Source: Leifsonia shinshuensis | GTDB taxonomy: Bacteria > Actinomycetota > Actinomycetes > Actinomycetales > Microbacteriaceae | Reading direction: 5' to 3' | DNA length: 64,000 nt | Assembly (NCBI RefSeq): GCF_014217625.1 | Contig: NZ_CP043641.1 | Coordinates: 2,418,001-2,482,000, forward strand | Part shown: piece after piece, positions 26,909 to 36,245 of the stretch | How positions within the stretch are numbered: the first letter of the stretch is position 1 | Layout of the letters: every line of letters begins with the position of its first letter | Program-made: the position numbers and the translations under genes | The notes under the pieces: model-generated | Seen by the model: the letters and a program-made list of their open reading frames with translations, nothing else | The model's database searches: none | What the model was told of the DNA's origin: nothing

Positions 26909-28366
26909 CTACTCCCGCGCGGGGGTGGGGTCGGGGGCTGCGTCGTGCACGTGCGCCGCCTCGGACGCGGCGACCGGAGCGGCGTCCCCCCTGGCCTCCA
27001 CCGCGTCCCCGTCGGCCTCGTCGTACGAGATCTCGGGCGGCAGCTGCCGGAAGCCCTTCGTCACGATCGCCAGCACGATCACGCCGAGGACGAGCCAGCT
27101 CAGTCCGAGGACGATCGCGTTGATGTCCAGCCGGGTCAGCAGGTAGCCGGTGATGATCGCGCCGATCGCGGGCACCACCAGATACAGGACCGCGTTGTGC
27201 CGCTGGCCCGCCCGGCGCTGGCGGAAGTAGTAGACGATCACCGACACGTTCACCATCGTGAAGGCGACGAACGCGCCGAAGTTGATGAACGAGGTGGAGG
27301 TCGCGACGTCGAGGAACATCGCCACCAGCCCGACCACGCCGATGATCACCAGGTTGACCACCGGCGAGCGGAAGCGGCGGCTGATCTCGCCGAACACCTT
27401 GCGCGGCAGTGCGCCGTCGCGGCCCATCGCGAACATCAGGCGGGCGGCGGAGGCCTGGGCGGCGAGGCCGGAGGCGAACTGGGCGACCACGAGGCCCGCG
27501 ATGAAGATCGAACCGAAGACGTTGCCTCCGATGGTGATGGCGATGTCGAACGCCGCCGAGGACGAGTCGTGGAACGCGCCTCCGGGGTGGACGAGCTGGG
27601 TGGTGTACGACACCAGGATGAAGATCACGCCGCCGATCAGGGCGATGAGCAGGATGGCCCGCGGAACCGTCTTGCGGGGCTCGATCGTCTCCTCCGTGAA
27701 GGTGGTCACGGCGTCGAAGCCGAGGAACGAGTAGGCCGCGATGGCGGCGCCGGCGGTCACGCCCTGGAACGTCGCGGTCGGATTGACGAACGGACCAGCG
27801 GAGATCAGACCGCCCGCACCCTGGTGCGCGACGACGGAGCCGATCGAGAGCCCGACGAACACGACGATCACGAGCACCTGGAACGCCATCAGGATGTAGT
27901 TCGTCCGGTCCGCGACCTTGATGCCGAGGATGTTCAGCAGCGTGGTGACGATGATGAAGCCGAGGATCCACACCCATCCCGGCACGCCGGGGAACTGCGC
28001 CTCCAGGTAGGCGGCGCCGATGAGCCAGATGACCATGGGCAGGAACAGGTAGTCGAGCATCACGGCCCAGCCGACCAGGAAGCCGACGCGCGGGTCGATC
28101 GTGCGGCGGACGTACGTGTAGGCCGACCCGGCGACGGGGTAGGCGGCGGCCATCCTGCCATAGCTGGAGGCCGTGAACAGCATCGCGACCAGCGCGACGA
28201 GGTAGGCGGACGCGCTCGCGCCGCCGGTGGTCTCGGCGACGACGCCGAAGATCCCGAGGACGATGAGCGGCGTCATGTACGCCAGGCCGAACAGGACGAG
28301 CGACGGGAGGCGGAGCGTCCGGGCCAGCGACGGCTGGGCGGAGGCGGAGGCGGGAGCAGTGGACAT
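26909..28366 (-). CDS. APC-family amino acid/polyamine permease
   Basis: A 485-residue transporter with about twelve transmembrane helices. Helix 1 carries LVLFGLAYMTPLIVLGIFGV, and SFLGFDAVTTFTEETIEPRKTVPRAIL is the typical APC loop after helix 6. The C-terminal tail is acidic and hydrophilic. The ATG at 28366 has AAGGA seven bases upstream. It closely resembles the second permease of this window (33430-34827), sharing AYLxALVAMxFTAxSYGRM. The flanking amidases suggest a nitrogenous substrate such as an amide or polyamine. Confidence 0.93.
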   Translation of the reverse strand: MSTAPASASAQPSLARTLRLPSLVLFGLAYMTPLIVLGIFGVVAETTGGASASAYLVALVAMLFTASSYGRMAAAYPVAGSAYTYVRRTIDPRVGFLVGWAVMLDYLFLPMVIWLIGAAYLEAQFPGVPGWVWILGFIIVTTLLNILGIKVADRTNYILMAFQVLVIVVFVGLSIGSVVAHQGAGGLISAGPFVNPTATFQGVTAGAAIAAYSFLGFDAVTTFTEETIEPRKTVPRAILLIALIGGVIFILVSYTTQLVHPGGAFHDSSSAAFDIAITIGGNVFGSIFIAGLVVAQFASGLAAQASAARLMFAMGRDGALPRKVFGEISRRFRSPVVNLVIIGVVGLVAMFLDVATSTSFINFGAFVAFTMVNVSVIVYYFRQRRAGQRHNAVLYLVVPAIGAIITGYLLTRLDINAIVLGLSWLVLGVIVLAIVTKGFRQLPPEISYDEADGDAVEARGDAAPVAASEAAHVHDAAPDPTPARE

Positions 28367-28377
28367 GCCGGGATCCT

Positions 28378-29298
28378 TCACAGGAGAGGCTGACGGGAGG
28401 AGGTGGTGCTCGGGATGGCGCGGGCCTGGACGGCCCGCGACCGGACGGCCCAGTCACGGGGGTCGATGCGGCCCGCGTACAGCGGCAGCGGGATCGCCGC
28501 GTCCTCTGGACGGAACTGCGACCACATCCGGTTGACGCCGGCGGTGCCGTGCTCCCGGACGTGGGCGACCTGGTCGAGGTCGAGGGCGAGCGCGAAGACG
28601 GTCTCCTCGTCTCCTGCCGACTCCGCGAGGACGGCGCCCTCCGGGTCGACGACGATCGAGCGGCCGCGCCCGACCGGACCGGCGGTGTTGACGCTCACCG
28701 TGAAGACCTGGTTCGCGATGGAGTTGGCCCGCGCGAGCACGACCTCCTGCTCGCGGTCGGGCGTGGTGGTCTTCACGACGTTCACGATGACCTCCGCCCC
28801 GAGCCAGGCCAGGTGCCTGCTGACCTCGGGGAACCAGGCGTCGTAGCAGATGTCGAGTCCGACGGTGCTGCCGTCGAGGTCGAAGACGACGAAGCGGTCG
28901 CCGGGCACGTAGGGTTCGAACGGCCGCCACGGGAAGATCTTGCGGTAGCTCGCGGCGAGCGCGCCGTCCGGACCGAAGGCCAGCGCGGTGTTGAAGAGCT
29001 CGCCGCCCGGACCGCGTTCGCAGACGCTGCCGGGGACGAGCCAGACGCCCGCGTCGGCGGCGATCGCGCCGAGTGCGCGCACCAGCTCGTCGTCGAGCCG
29101 CACGGCCGACGCGTCGAGGGCGGCGTTCCGCTCGCCCTCCGGAAGGTGGTCGGCTCCGAACAAGTGGAGCTCGGGGTAGACGACGAGACGCGCGCCCGCC
29201 GCCGCGTGGCGGGCGACGTCGGCGGCGAACGGCGCGAGGCCGGCGCCGATCGGGCGGGGTGCGGCTTGGACGCCGGCGACGGGGAGCTGACCCGGCAT
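28378..29298 (-). CDS. Carbon-nitrogen hydrolase, second amidase of the operon
   Basis: A 306-residue nitrilase-superfamily protein. The triad is Glu in LVVYPELHLFGAD, Lys in ASYRKIFPWRPFEPYVPG, and Cys in GLDICYDAWFPEVSRHLAWLGAE. It is longer than the 261-residue partner and has a different substrate-pocket region. The ATG at 29298 has GGAGG five bases upstream. First gene of the leftward operon, facing the GntR regulator across a 29-bp palindrome. Substrate unknown; likely an amide brought in by the permease downstream. Confidence 0.88.
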   Translation of the reverse strand: MPGQLPVAGVQAAPRPIGAGLAPFAADVARHAAAGARLVVYPELHLFGADHLPEGERNAALDASAVRLDDELVRALGAIAADAGVWLVPGSVCERGPGGELFNTALAFGPDGALAASYRKIFPWRPFEPYVPGDRFVVFDLDGSTVGLDICYDAWFPEVSRHLAWLGAEVIVNVVKTTTPDREQEVVLARANSIANQVFTVSVNTAGPVGRGRSIVVDPEGAVLAESAGDEETVFALALDLDQVAHVREHGTAGVNRMWSQFRPEDAAIPLPLYAGRIDPRDWAVRSRAVQARAIPSTTSSRQPLL

Positions 29299-29351
29299 GG
29301 GGACCTCCATTGGTCGGGACGGGTGAGGCGAATATGAGGAAGTACTGGGAA

Positions 29352-29380
29352 ACAAAATAGATCAATATGATCGAATTTGT
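29352..29380. promoter_or_regulatory. 29-bp imperfect palindrome: candidate GntR operator
   Basis: Core GATCA-ATA-TGATC (29360-29372) is extended by matching outer arms ACAAA (29352-29356) and TTTGT (29376-29380), so 11 of 13 arm positions pair. It is AT-rich in a GC-rich genome and lies between the divergent amidase and GntR genes. Likely bound by the GntR dimer. Confidence 0.65.
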
Positions 29381-29400
29381 CCAGCCCGGGTGACCTCCCT

Positions 29401-30171
29401 ATGCTGGACGCCATGACCGGCGACGCTCCCGGCACGCTGAAACACACGGCCGTGCCCGCATTGACGGGTCCCGCCGTGGCCGGGATCACGCGGCTCTCGG
29501 CGGTCGACACGGTTCGCGCGCGCATCGCCCTGGCGGTCGAGCTCCGGCTGCTCGCGCCGGGCGAGCAGCTGCCGAGCGACGCGGACGTGGCCGCAGCCCT
29601 CGACGTCAGCGAGATCACCGCCCGCCGCGCGATCAAGAGCCTGGCCGAGGAGGGGCTGCTGCGGCGCGTGCGCGGCCGCTCGGGCGGCACGTTCGTCGCG
29701 GAGGCCTCGCCGGCCGTCGCCGGGACCGGCTCCGCCGTCGAGACGTATCGTGCCGACGCCGAGCAGGTGCACCGGCTGATCGACCAGCGACTGCTCGCCG
29801 AGACGAGCCTGAGCCACCTGGCCGCGGTCTCCGCCACCGACGAGGACCTCGCCGAGCTGGACGCCGCCGTCGCCGCGGCCTCCGCCGCCCAGGACTGGAC
29901 CGACTACCACGCCGCGGACGAGCGCTTCCACCTGGCCGTGGCGCGCGCGGCCGGCCGCCCGGCGCTCGCCGTGCTGTACGAGGAGACGCTGCGCCGGCTC
30001 TACGCGTACTTCATCCCGTACCCGATCGCCTACCTGCATGAGGTCAACGCGGAGCACGCCGCCCTGGCCGCCGCGATCCGCGGGCACGACCCGGAGGCCG
30101 CCGTCGCTCTCGCCGAACGGCACGTCGCCGTGCTGCACGAGACCATGTTCGTGGGGCTGGAGCAGGACTGA
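29401..30171 (+). CDS. GntR-family regulator (FadR/FCD type)
   Basis: A 256-residue regulator. The N-terminal winged helix has VRARIALAVELRLLAPGEQLPSD split into the usual helix 1, then ADVAAALDVSEITARRAIKSL and EEGLLRRVRGRSGGTFV. The C-terminal all-helical FCD domain contains the acid and histidine ligands in DWTDYHAADERFHLAVARAAG, EHAALAAAIRGHD and AERHVAVLH, a metal or carboxylate site. ATG 29401 is chosen because the upstream TTG 29377 would lie inside the palindrome; ATG 29413 is also possible. It probably controls the divergent amidase-permease operon. Confidence 0.92.
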   Translation: MLDAMTGDAPGTLKHTAVPALTGPAVAGITRLSAVDTVRARIALAVELRLLAPGEQLPSDADVAAALDVSEITARRAIKSLAEEGLLRRVRGRSGGTFVAEASPAVAGTGSAVETYRADAEQVHRLIDQRLLAETSLSHLAAVSATDEDLAELDAAVAAASAAQDWTDYHAADERFHLAVARAAGRPALAVLYEETLRRLYAYFIPYPIAYLHEVNAEHAALAAAIRGHDPEAAVALAERHVAVLHETMFVGLEQD

Positions 30172-30177
30172 CCGGCC

Positions 30178-32157
30178 TCAGCGGGCCGCCAGGACCTCCG
30201 CGATCCGTCCCGGCACCGTCTCGTCCTGCAGGGAGGTCGTGTCGCCGAGCGGCCTCCCGTCGAAGAGGTCGACCAGCAGGCGGCGCATGATCTTGCCCGA
30301 GCGGGTCTTCGGGAGGTCGTCGACGACCACGACATGTCGCGGCTTCGCGATCGCGCCGATCGCACGGGCGACCTGGTCGCGCAGGCCCGCGGCGTCCGGC
30401 GCGGCGCCGGCCGGGATGACGAACGCCGCCACCGCCTGGCCGGTCGTCGCGTCGCCGACGCCGACCACCGCGGCCTCCGCCACAGACGGATGCGCGACCA
30501 GCGCCGACTCGATCTCGATGGTGGAGAGCCTGTGGCCGGAGACGTTGATCACGTCGTCCAGCCTCCCGAGCAGCCAGAGGTAGCCGTCGTCGTCCACGGC
30601 CGCGCCGTCGCCCGCGAGGAAGTAGCCGCGGTCGGCGAACGCGCGCCAGTACGAGTCGCGGTAACGCTCGGGATCGCCCCAGACCGTGCGCGACATCGCC
30701 GGCCAGGTGCCGTCGATGACGATGGAGCCGCCGGCGCCTCGCGGCACGTCATCCCCGCGCTCGTCCACGACCCGGACGGTCACGCCGGGCACCGCCACGG
30801 TCGCCGAGCCGGGCTTCAGCGCGGTGACGCCCGGCAGCGGGGCGACGATGGCGGCGCCGGACTCCGACTGCCACCAGGTGTCCACCACGGGCGCGCGGCC
30901 GGCGCCGAGCTGCTCGCGGAACCAGACCCAGACCTCCGGGTTGATGGCCTCCCCGACGGTCCCGAGCAGCCGGATGCTGGAGAGGTCCCAGTCGCCGGCC
31001 GCGGCCACGCCGTCCGGGAACCAGCTCATGAAGGTGCGGATGAGCGTGGGCGCGGTGTAGTACGTCGTCACGCCGTAGCGCTCGATGATCTCGAAGTGCC
31101 GGGCTGTGGTGGGGGCGTTCGGCGTCCCCTCGTAGATGACGGAGGTCGCGCCGTTGGACAGCGGCCCGTACAGCACGTAGGTGTGCGCGGTCACCCAGGC
31201 GAGGTCGGCGGTGCACCAGTAGACGTCGGAGTCCTTCGCGTCGAAGAGCGCCCAGTGGCTCCACGACGCCTGGGTGAGGTAGCCACCGGTGGTGTGGACG
31301 ACGCCCTTGGGCCGTCCGGTCGTGCCGGAGGTGTAGATGATGAAGAGCGGCGTCTCGGCGTCGAAGAACTCGGGCTCGTGATCGGTCGCGGCGGTGTCGA
31401 CGACGTCGTGCCACCAGACGTCGCGGCCAGGGGTCCACGGGATGTCCGGGGTGAGCTCACCGGTACGGCGCACGACGAGGACGTGCTCGATCGCGTTGTC
31501 GCCCGCGACCGCGGCGTCCGCCTGCGCCTTCACCGGCACGGCCGCGCCGCGGCGGAACTGCCCGTCGGAGGTCACCAGCAGTTTCGCCCCGGTGTCCTCC
31601 ACCCGGAACCGTAGCGCCTCCGCCGAGAACCCGCCGAAGACGAGCGAGTGGATGGCGCCGACGCGGGCGATGGCGAGGGTGATGACGACGGTCTCCACGA
31701 GCACCGGCAGGTAGACGACGACACGGTCGCCCGTCCCGACGCCGAGCGCGGTCAGGGCGTTGGCGGCCTGGGCGACGCGGCGCTGGAGGTCGGCGTACGT
31801 GACCGTCTCGCGGTCGCCCGGCTCGCCCTCGAAGTGCAGCGCGACCCGGTCGCCGTTCCCGGCGGCGACGTGGCGGTCGACGCAGTTGACGGCTGCGTTC
31901 AGCCTCCCGCCGGCGAACCACTCGGCGCGCGGGATGCTGAGCTCCCCATCCGGGCCGGGCGTCGCCGGCTCCCAGGTGTGCGGGGAGTGCCAGCGCTCCG
32001 CCCAGTCGAGGCGGGCTGCCTGCCGCTCCCAGAAGGCGACCGGGTCGGCGGCGGCCTCGGCGAACACGTCCGCTCCGACGTTGGCCTGAGCGGCGAACTC
32101 CGGGCTCGGCTCGTACAGGCGGGACTCGCGGCCCAGGTTCTCGATCGCGCTGCTCAC
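30178..32157 (-). CDS. acs: Acetyl-CoA synthetase
   Basis: A 659-residue AMP-forming acyl-CoA synthetase, the normal Acs length. The adenylation core includes SLVFGGFSAEALRFRVEDTG, the phosphate loop IIYTSGTTGRPKGVVHTTGG, WCTADLAWVTAHTYVLYGPL, DTWWQSESGAAIVAPLPG and the hinge LGRLDDVINVSGHRLST. The catalytic Lys, also the usual acetylation site, is in LPKTRSGKIMRRLL. It converts acetate, ATP and CoA to acetyl-CoA. The start is GTG 32157. It is convergent with the GntR gene, 6 nt between stops, and divergent from the PHP gene. Confidence 0.97.
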   Translation of the reverse strand: MSSAIENLGRESRLYEPSPEFAAQANVGADVFAEAAADPVAFWERQAARLDWAERWHSPHTWEPATPGPDGELSIPRAEWFAGGRLNAAVNCVDRHVAAGNGDRVALHFEGEPGDRETVTYADLQRRVAQAANALTALGVGTGDRVVVYLPVLVETVVITLAIARVGAIHSLVFGGFSAEALRFRVEDTGAKLLVTSDGQFRRGAAVPVKAQADAAVAGDNAIEHVLVVRRTGELTPDIPWTPGRDVWWHDVVDTAATDHEPEFFDAETPLFIIYTSGTTGRPKGVVHTTGGYLTQASWSHWALFDAKDSDVYWCTADLAWVTAHTYVLYGPLSNGATSVIYEGTPNAPTTARHFEIIERYGVTTYYTAPTLIRTFMSWFPDGVAAAGDWDLSSIRLLGTVGEAINPEVWVWFREQLGAGRAPVVDTWWQSESGAAIVAPLPGVTALKPGSATVAVPGVTVRVVDERGDDVPRGAGGSIVIDGTWPAMSRTVWGDPERYRDSYWRAFADRGYFLAGDGAAVDDDGYLWLLGRLDDVINVSGHRLSTIEIESALVAHPSVAEAAVVGVGDATTGQAVAAFVIPAGAAPDAAGLRDQVARAIGAIAKPRHVVVVDDLPKTRSGKIMRRLLVDLFDGRPLGDTTSLQDETVPGRIAEVLAAR

Positions 32158-32241
32158 CCTGACGACGCTAGCGGCGGCCTCCCCGGCCGGCCGCGGCCCG
32201 CGTAATCCCCCGTAACCGCCGCGCGGTGGGAGCATGTGGTC

Positions 32242-33249
32242 ATGGAACCGGTCGCAGCGCTGAACGAGATCGCCTTCTGGCTGGAGCGCGAGCTCGCTCC
32301 GTCTTTCAAAGTCCAGGCGTTCCGCAAGGCCGCCGCGATCATCGCACCGCTCGGGGCGGACGAGGTCGCGGCGCGCGTCGCGGACGGGCGGCTGAAGCGC
32401 ACGAAGGGAATCGGCGACCGCACCTTCCAGGTCATCTCGCAGGCCGTCGACGGGGAGGTGCCCGCCTATCTCGCCGACCTGCGCGAACGCAATGCGGAGC
32501 CGCTCGACGCCGGCGGCGCGGAGCTGCGCGCCCAGCTGCGCGGCGACCTCCACAGCCACACCGAGTGGTCGGACGGCACGGTGCCGATCGAGGTCATGGC
32601 CGCGGCCGCCGCCACGCTCGGCCGCGAGTACCAGGCCATCACCGACCACTCCCCCACGCTCACGGTCGCGAGCGGCCTGAGCGCCGAGCGGCTGGAGGAG
32701 CAGCTCGACATCATCGCTGGGCTCGACACCGGCGGCGTCACCCTCTTGACCGGCATCGAGGTCGACATCCTGGAGGACGGCACGCTCGACCAGACGCCCG
32801 CCCTCCTCGACCGGCTGGACGTCGTGGTCGCCAGCGTGCACTCCAAGCTGCGCGCGGACAGCCGGACCATGACCGCCCGGATGCTCGGCGGCATCCGCGC
32901 GCCGCACACGAACGTGCTGGGTCATATGACCGGGCGGCTCGTCCAGGGCTCGCGCGGCACCCGGCCGCAGAGCGAGTTCGACGCCGACGCCGTGTTCGCG
33001 GCGTGCGTGGAGAACAATGTCGCTGTCGAGATCAACTCGCGGCCCGAGCGGCAGGACCCGCCGGACGACCTCATCCAGCGCGCCCTCGCGGCGGGCTGCC
33101 TGTTCTCGATCGACACCGACGCGCACGCGCCGGGGCAGCTCGACTTCCTGGCCTACGGAGCGGCGCGGGCGGCGGCGAACGGGGTGCCGGCGGAGCGCAT
33201 CGTGACGACCTGGCCGCTGCCGCGGCTGCGGGAGTGGCTGGCGAACTAG
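32242..33249 (+). CDS. PHP-domain protein (PolX-like phosphoesterase)
   Basis: A 335-residue protein. Residues about 1-85 resemble the helix-hairpin-helix N-terminus of DNA polymerase X (FKVQAFRKAAAII, GRLKRTKGIGDRTFQVI). Residues about 98-335 are a PHP phosphoesterase with the metal-binding motifs GDLHSHTEWSDG, AITDHSP, GIEVDIL, ASVHSKLR, LGHMTGR and SIDTDAHAP. The polymerase palm and finger domains of true PolX are missing, so this is an HhH-PHP protein seen widely in actinobacteria, with probable phosphatase or nuclease activity. Confidence 0.9.
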   Translation: MEPVAALNEIAFWLERELAPSFKVQAFRKAAAIIAPLGADEVAARVADGRLKRTKGIGDRTFQVISQAVDGEVPAYLADLRERNAEPLDAGGAELRAQLRGDLHSHTEWSDGTVPIEVMAAAAATLGREYQAITDHSPTLTVASGLSAERLEEQLDIIAGLDTGGVTLLTGIEVDILEDGTLDQTPALLDRLDVVVASVHSKLRADSRTMTARMLGGIRAPHTNVLGHMTGRLVQGSRGTRPQSEFDADAVFAACVENNVAVEINSRPERQDPPDDLIQRALAAGCLFSIDTDAHAPGQLDFLAYGAARAAANGVPAERIVTTWPLPRLREWLAN

Positions 33250-33265
33250 CGCCGGCCCCCAGGAG

Positions 33266-33329
33266 GCCGATTCTGCCGACTATCGGAATCGGCACCCGAA
33301 ACGCCGAATCACCACGTATTCCGTGGTGA
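33266..33329. repeat. Two perfect hairpins upstream of the APC permease
   Basis: GCCGATTC (33266-33273) with GAATCGGC (33286-33293), and TCACCACG (33309-33316) with CGTGGTGA (33322-33329, loop 5). They follow the PHP gene stop at 33249 and lie about 100 bp before the permease start. No T-run follows either, so they are not classical terminators; they may be regulator sites or mRNA structures. Confidence 0.55.
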
Positions 33330-33429
33330 AAAGGCCCGATGTGGTATGCGATCCGTCGTTGTCGATTCGGATTTCGTTGCGGAGTGGGCTTACTATGGCA
33401 CGTCCCCGACCTGCAGCGAAGGAGCTCGC

Positions 33430-34827
33430 GTGTCCACCAACCCCGCACCCACCGCACTCCGCCGGAACCTCGGCCTCTGGGCGATCGTCGGCCTCGGACT
33501 CGGCTACATGACCCCGATGACCGTGTTCGACACGTTCGGGATCGTCACCGGAGAGACCAACGGGGTCGTGCCGTCCGCGTACCTCTTCGCGCTGGTGGCG
33601 ATGGTGTTCACCGCGGTGAGCTACGGCCGGATGACGCGGGTCTTCCCCTCGGCCGGATCGGCGTACACGTACGCGTCGGAGACCATCCACCCGAATGTCG
33701 GCTTCCTCGTCGGCTGGTCGTCGCTGCTGGACTACCTGCTGCTGCCGCTCGTCAACGCGCTGATCGTGCGCCTCTACCTGGAGTCGTTCTTCCCGCAGGT
33801 GCCCGGCTGGATCTGGGTCGTCGGCTACGTGGCGGCGATCACGGCGATGAACCTGTTCAGCATGTCCTCCACGTCGAAGGTCAACGGCGTCCTGGTCGCC
33901 TTCCAGATCGTGCTCATCGCCGTGTTCGTGGCGCTGACGTGGGCGTCGCTGAGCGGCGGCGCGGGCAACGGGACCGCCTTCAGCCTGGCGCCGCTGTTCC
34001 ACGAGGGCGTGCACCTCGGCGCGGTGATCGGCGGCGCGACCGTCGTCTGCTTCTCGTTCATCGGCTTCGACGCGATCACGATGTACACCGAGGAGGCCAA
34101 GGACACCCGCACGGTGCCGAAGGCGATCGTGCTCGCGCTGATGATCGGCGGCGCGATCTTCTTCGTCGCGGCATGGTTCGCGCAGTCGCGCTTCCCGACC
34201 CTGGCCGGGTTCCACTTCACCGACGACACGCTGCCGGAGATCGCGCTCAAGACCGGCGGTCTGTTCTTCCAGATCCTGTTCATCTCGGCCGCGGTCGCGG
34301 CGGCGGTGGCCTCCAGCCTGGCGTCGCACGCCAGCGTCTCGCGGATGATCTACGTGATGGCACGCAACGGCAACGGCCGCATCTCGCGCGTGCTGTCGTT
34401 CGTGCACCCGAAGTACCGCACGCCGGCCGTCGCCGTGCTGCTCGTCGGCGCGGTGTCGATGCTGGCGGCGGCGTTCACGCTCGAATTCGTGTCCTCGATG
34501 ATCAACTTCGGCGCGCTCATCGCCTTCACGGTCGTCAACGCGACGGTCATCATCCACTTCGCGATCCGCAAGCGGCAGGTGCGCGGCGCGAAGCAGATCG
34601 TGCGCAACATCGTGCTGCCGGCGATCGGGATGGTGCTGACCGGCGTGCTCTGGGCCAACCTCCACCTCGACGCGCTCACCTACGGCCTGATCTGGCTGGC
34701 CATCGGCATCGTCACGCTGCTCGTGCTGACCCGCGCCTTCCGCAAGCGCCTCGGCGTGAAGCTGGACGAGGACGGCGACGCCGCGATCATCACCCGCGAG
34801 GGCGCGCCGTCCGAAGTCCGCAGCTAG
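33430..34827 (+). CDS. APC-family permease
   Basis: A 465-residue transporter with about twelve helices. Start region LWAIVGLGLGYMTPMTVFDTFGIV, then SAYLFALVAMVFTAVSYGRMTRVFPSAGSAYTY split over helices 2-3, and SFIGFDAITMYTEEAKDTRTVPKAI after helix 6. It is a clear paralogue of the permease at 26909-28366 and resembles putrescine-importer-like (PuuP) APC members. GTG 33430 has GAAGGAG five bases upstream. Monocistronic; its stop overlaps by 3 nt the stop of the convergent kinase gene. Confidence 0.93.
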   Translation: MSTNPAPTALRRNLGLWAIVGLGLGYMTPMTVFDTFGIVTGETNGVVPSAYLFALVAMVFTAVSYGRMTRVFPSAGSAYTYASETIHPNVGFLVGWSSLLDYLLLPLVNALIVRLYLESFFPQVPGWIWVVGYVAAITAMNLFSMSSTSKVNGVLVAFQIVLIAVFVALTWASLSGGAGNGTAFSLAPLFHEGVHLGAVIGGATVVCFSFIGFDAITMYTEEAKDTRTVPKAIVLALMIGGAIFFVAAWFAQSRFPTLAGFHFTDDTLPEIALKTGGLFFQILFISAAVAAAVASSLASHASVSRMIYVMARNGNGRISRVLSFVHPKYRTPAVAVLLVGAVSMLAAAFTLEFVSSMINFGALIAFTVVNATVIIHFAIRKRQVRGAKQIVRNIVLPAIGMVLTGVLWANLHLDALTYGLIWLAIGIVTLLVLTRAFRKRLGVKLDEDGDAAIITREGAPSEVRS

Positions 34828-35357
34828 AGACTGTCGGAGCCCGGCCGCCGAACGCACTCGATGGCGGCGAGCGCCTCGGCGACGATCTCCGGCACGGGCC
34901 GCATCGAGTCCAGCCGCAGCCGGGCGTCGCCCCAGCGGCGGAAGTTCTCCTGCCGCGCGACGACGGACTCCCAGGTCGGTTCGGGGAACCCGGCGATGTC
35001 CCTCCGTCGCTCGCCCAGCCGTCGCCGGTGCGTCGCCGGGTCGCCGCAGAAGACTTCGATGAAGGTCAGCGGCGCCGCGAGGTCCGCGGCGAGCGACGTC
35101 CACTGGCCACGGGCCTCCTCCACGTCGTTCACCGCGTCGACCAGAACGTCGTTGCCGACCAGCAGCTGTTCCCGGGCGAGGTCCTCCGCGACGACGTAGG
35201 CGGCGAGCCCGGTCGGCTGCGCGCGGTCGATCCCGGAGCGCCACAGTGCCGCCTCGATGGGATCGACCGAGAGCAGCGTGCACCCGAGCGCTCGCGCGAG
35301 TTCGCCGGCGACAGTGCTCTTGCCAGAGCCGGGGAGCCCGGCCATCACGATCAGCAT
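34824..35357 (-). CDS. P-loop small-molecule kinase (AAA_33-like)
   Basis: A 177-residue P-loop NTPase. Walker A is MAGLPGSGKSTVAGELA; an early acidic pair SVDPIEAALW follows. LVDAVNDVEEARGQW corresponds to the Walker-B region, and the Arg-rich lid is THRRRLGERRRDI. It is of the type seen in small kinases such as adenylylsulfate- or gluconokinase-like proteins and in antibiotic phosphotransferases. No specific substrate is evident. Convergent with the permease gene, with a shared stop region. Confidence 0.82.
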   Translation of the reverse strand: MLIVMAGLPGSGKSTVAGELARALGCTLLSVDPIEAALWRSGIDRAQPTGLAAYVVAEDLAREQLLVGNDVLVDAVNDVEEARGQWTSLAADLAAPLTFIEVFCGDPATHRRRLGERRRDIAGFPEPTWESVVARQENFRRWGDARLRLDSMRPVPEIVAEALAAIECVRRPGSDSL

Positions 35358-35406
35358 GGCTTCATTCTGGCGTCGGGTGACGCCAGGAGCCGGTCGCCGC
35401 TGCCGG

Positions 35407-36192
35407 CTAGTTGCCCCAGGCGGAGGCGGGGGCCGTCACGATCTGGACGGGGGACGTGCTCCAGTGCGAGCCGTAGCCGTAGTGGCTCCCCGCCCACGGG
35501 GAGGCCCAGATCGCGGCCGCCGTCACGTCGGCGCTCGTGCCGGCCGTGAGTCCGGCGACGACGGCCGGGTAGCCGCGCTGCAGGTTCTCGGCGCAGTACT
35601 TCGCGGCCGTCACCAGGTCGGGGTAGCTGCCGAGACCGGCGCCGCCTCCCGAGCCGTAGCCGTTGTTGAGAGGATTGTTACGGTTCCACCAGTCCGGCGG
35701 GCCGTTCTCCTGGCGCATCCAGCGCAGCATGAAGTCCACGTTGGCCTTGGTCGTCGGCCAGCCGCCGAACATCAGCACCAGCTCCGCCCACGACTCGTTC
35801 GTGCCGATGCGGGCGAGGCTCTCGATGCTGTCCGTCGCGCCGAGGGTGTCGCGGTCCACGACGGGGGCGCCGATCGTGGCGTCCACCAGGAGGTGCTGTA
35901 CGGCCTCCGACGCGGGAGCGCCCGGCGCAAGGGTCGTGGCGTCCGGGCCGATCACGGTCGCGGCGAGCGCGGCGTCCGTCGGCACGATGGAGAAGCCGCA
36001 GACCAGCGCGATCACCGCGAGGGAGACGCCGAGGCGGTGGTGGAGCGGGAGCTGCAGCGGGCGGCGCCTGCGGCGGGGTGCGGACGCGGTCCGGGGCGGC
36101 TCCGCAGCGCTCGACCGCCTCGCCGCGGGTACGGCGGCGCGACGGCCTGCCGAGCGGCGGCCGCGCATGCGAGGGGGTTCCGCGGACGTCAT
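35407..36192 (-). CDS. Secreted or membrane-anchored lysozyme-like protein
   Basis: A 261-residue protein starting at ATG 36192. Residues 1-55 are strongly basic (RRSAGRRAAVPAARR and PRRRRRPLQLP), followed by one hydrophobic segment LGVSLAVIALVCGFSIVP that acts as signal anchor. The C-terminal half has a lysozyme-like layout: FMLRWMRQENGPPDWWNRNNPLN, with a likely catalytic Glu, then GSYPDLVTAAKYCAENL and AIWASPWAGSHYGYG. This resembles actinobacterial cell-wall hydrolases, but the family is not named with certainty. Monocistronic. Confidence 0.65.
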   Translation of the reverse strand: MTSAEPPRMRGRRSAGRRAAVPAARRSSAAEPPRTASAPRRRRRPLQLPLHHRLGVSLAVIALVCGFSIVPTDAALAATVIGPDATTLAPGAPASEAVQHLLVDATIGAPVVDRDTLGATDSIESLARIGTNESWAELVLMFGGWPTTKANVDFMLRWMRQENGPPDWWNRNNPLNNGYGSGGGAGLGSYPDLVTAAKYCAENLQRGYPAVVAGLTAGTSADVTAAAIWASPWAGSHYGYGSHWSTSPVQIVTAPASAWGN

Positions 36193-36245
36193 ACCCGATC
36201 GAGGGTACCAGCGGCTCGCTTTAAGGGAACCCGGGAGTCGCGCCG

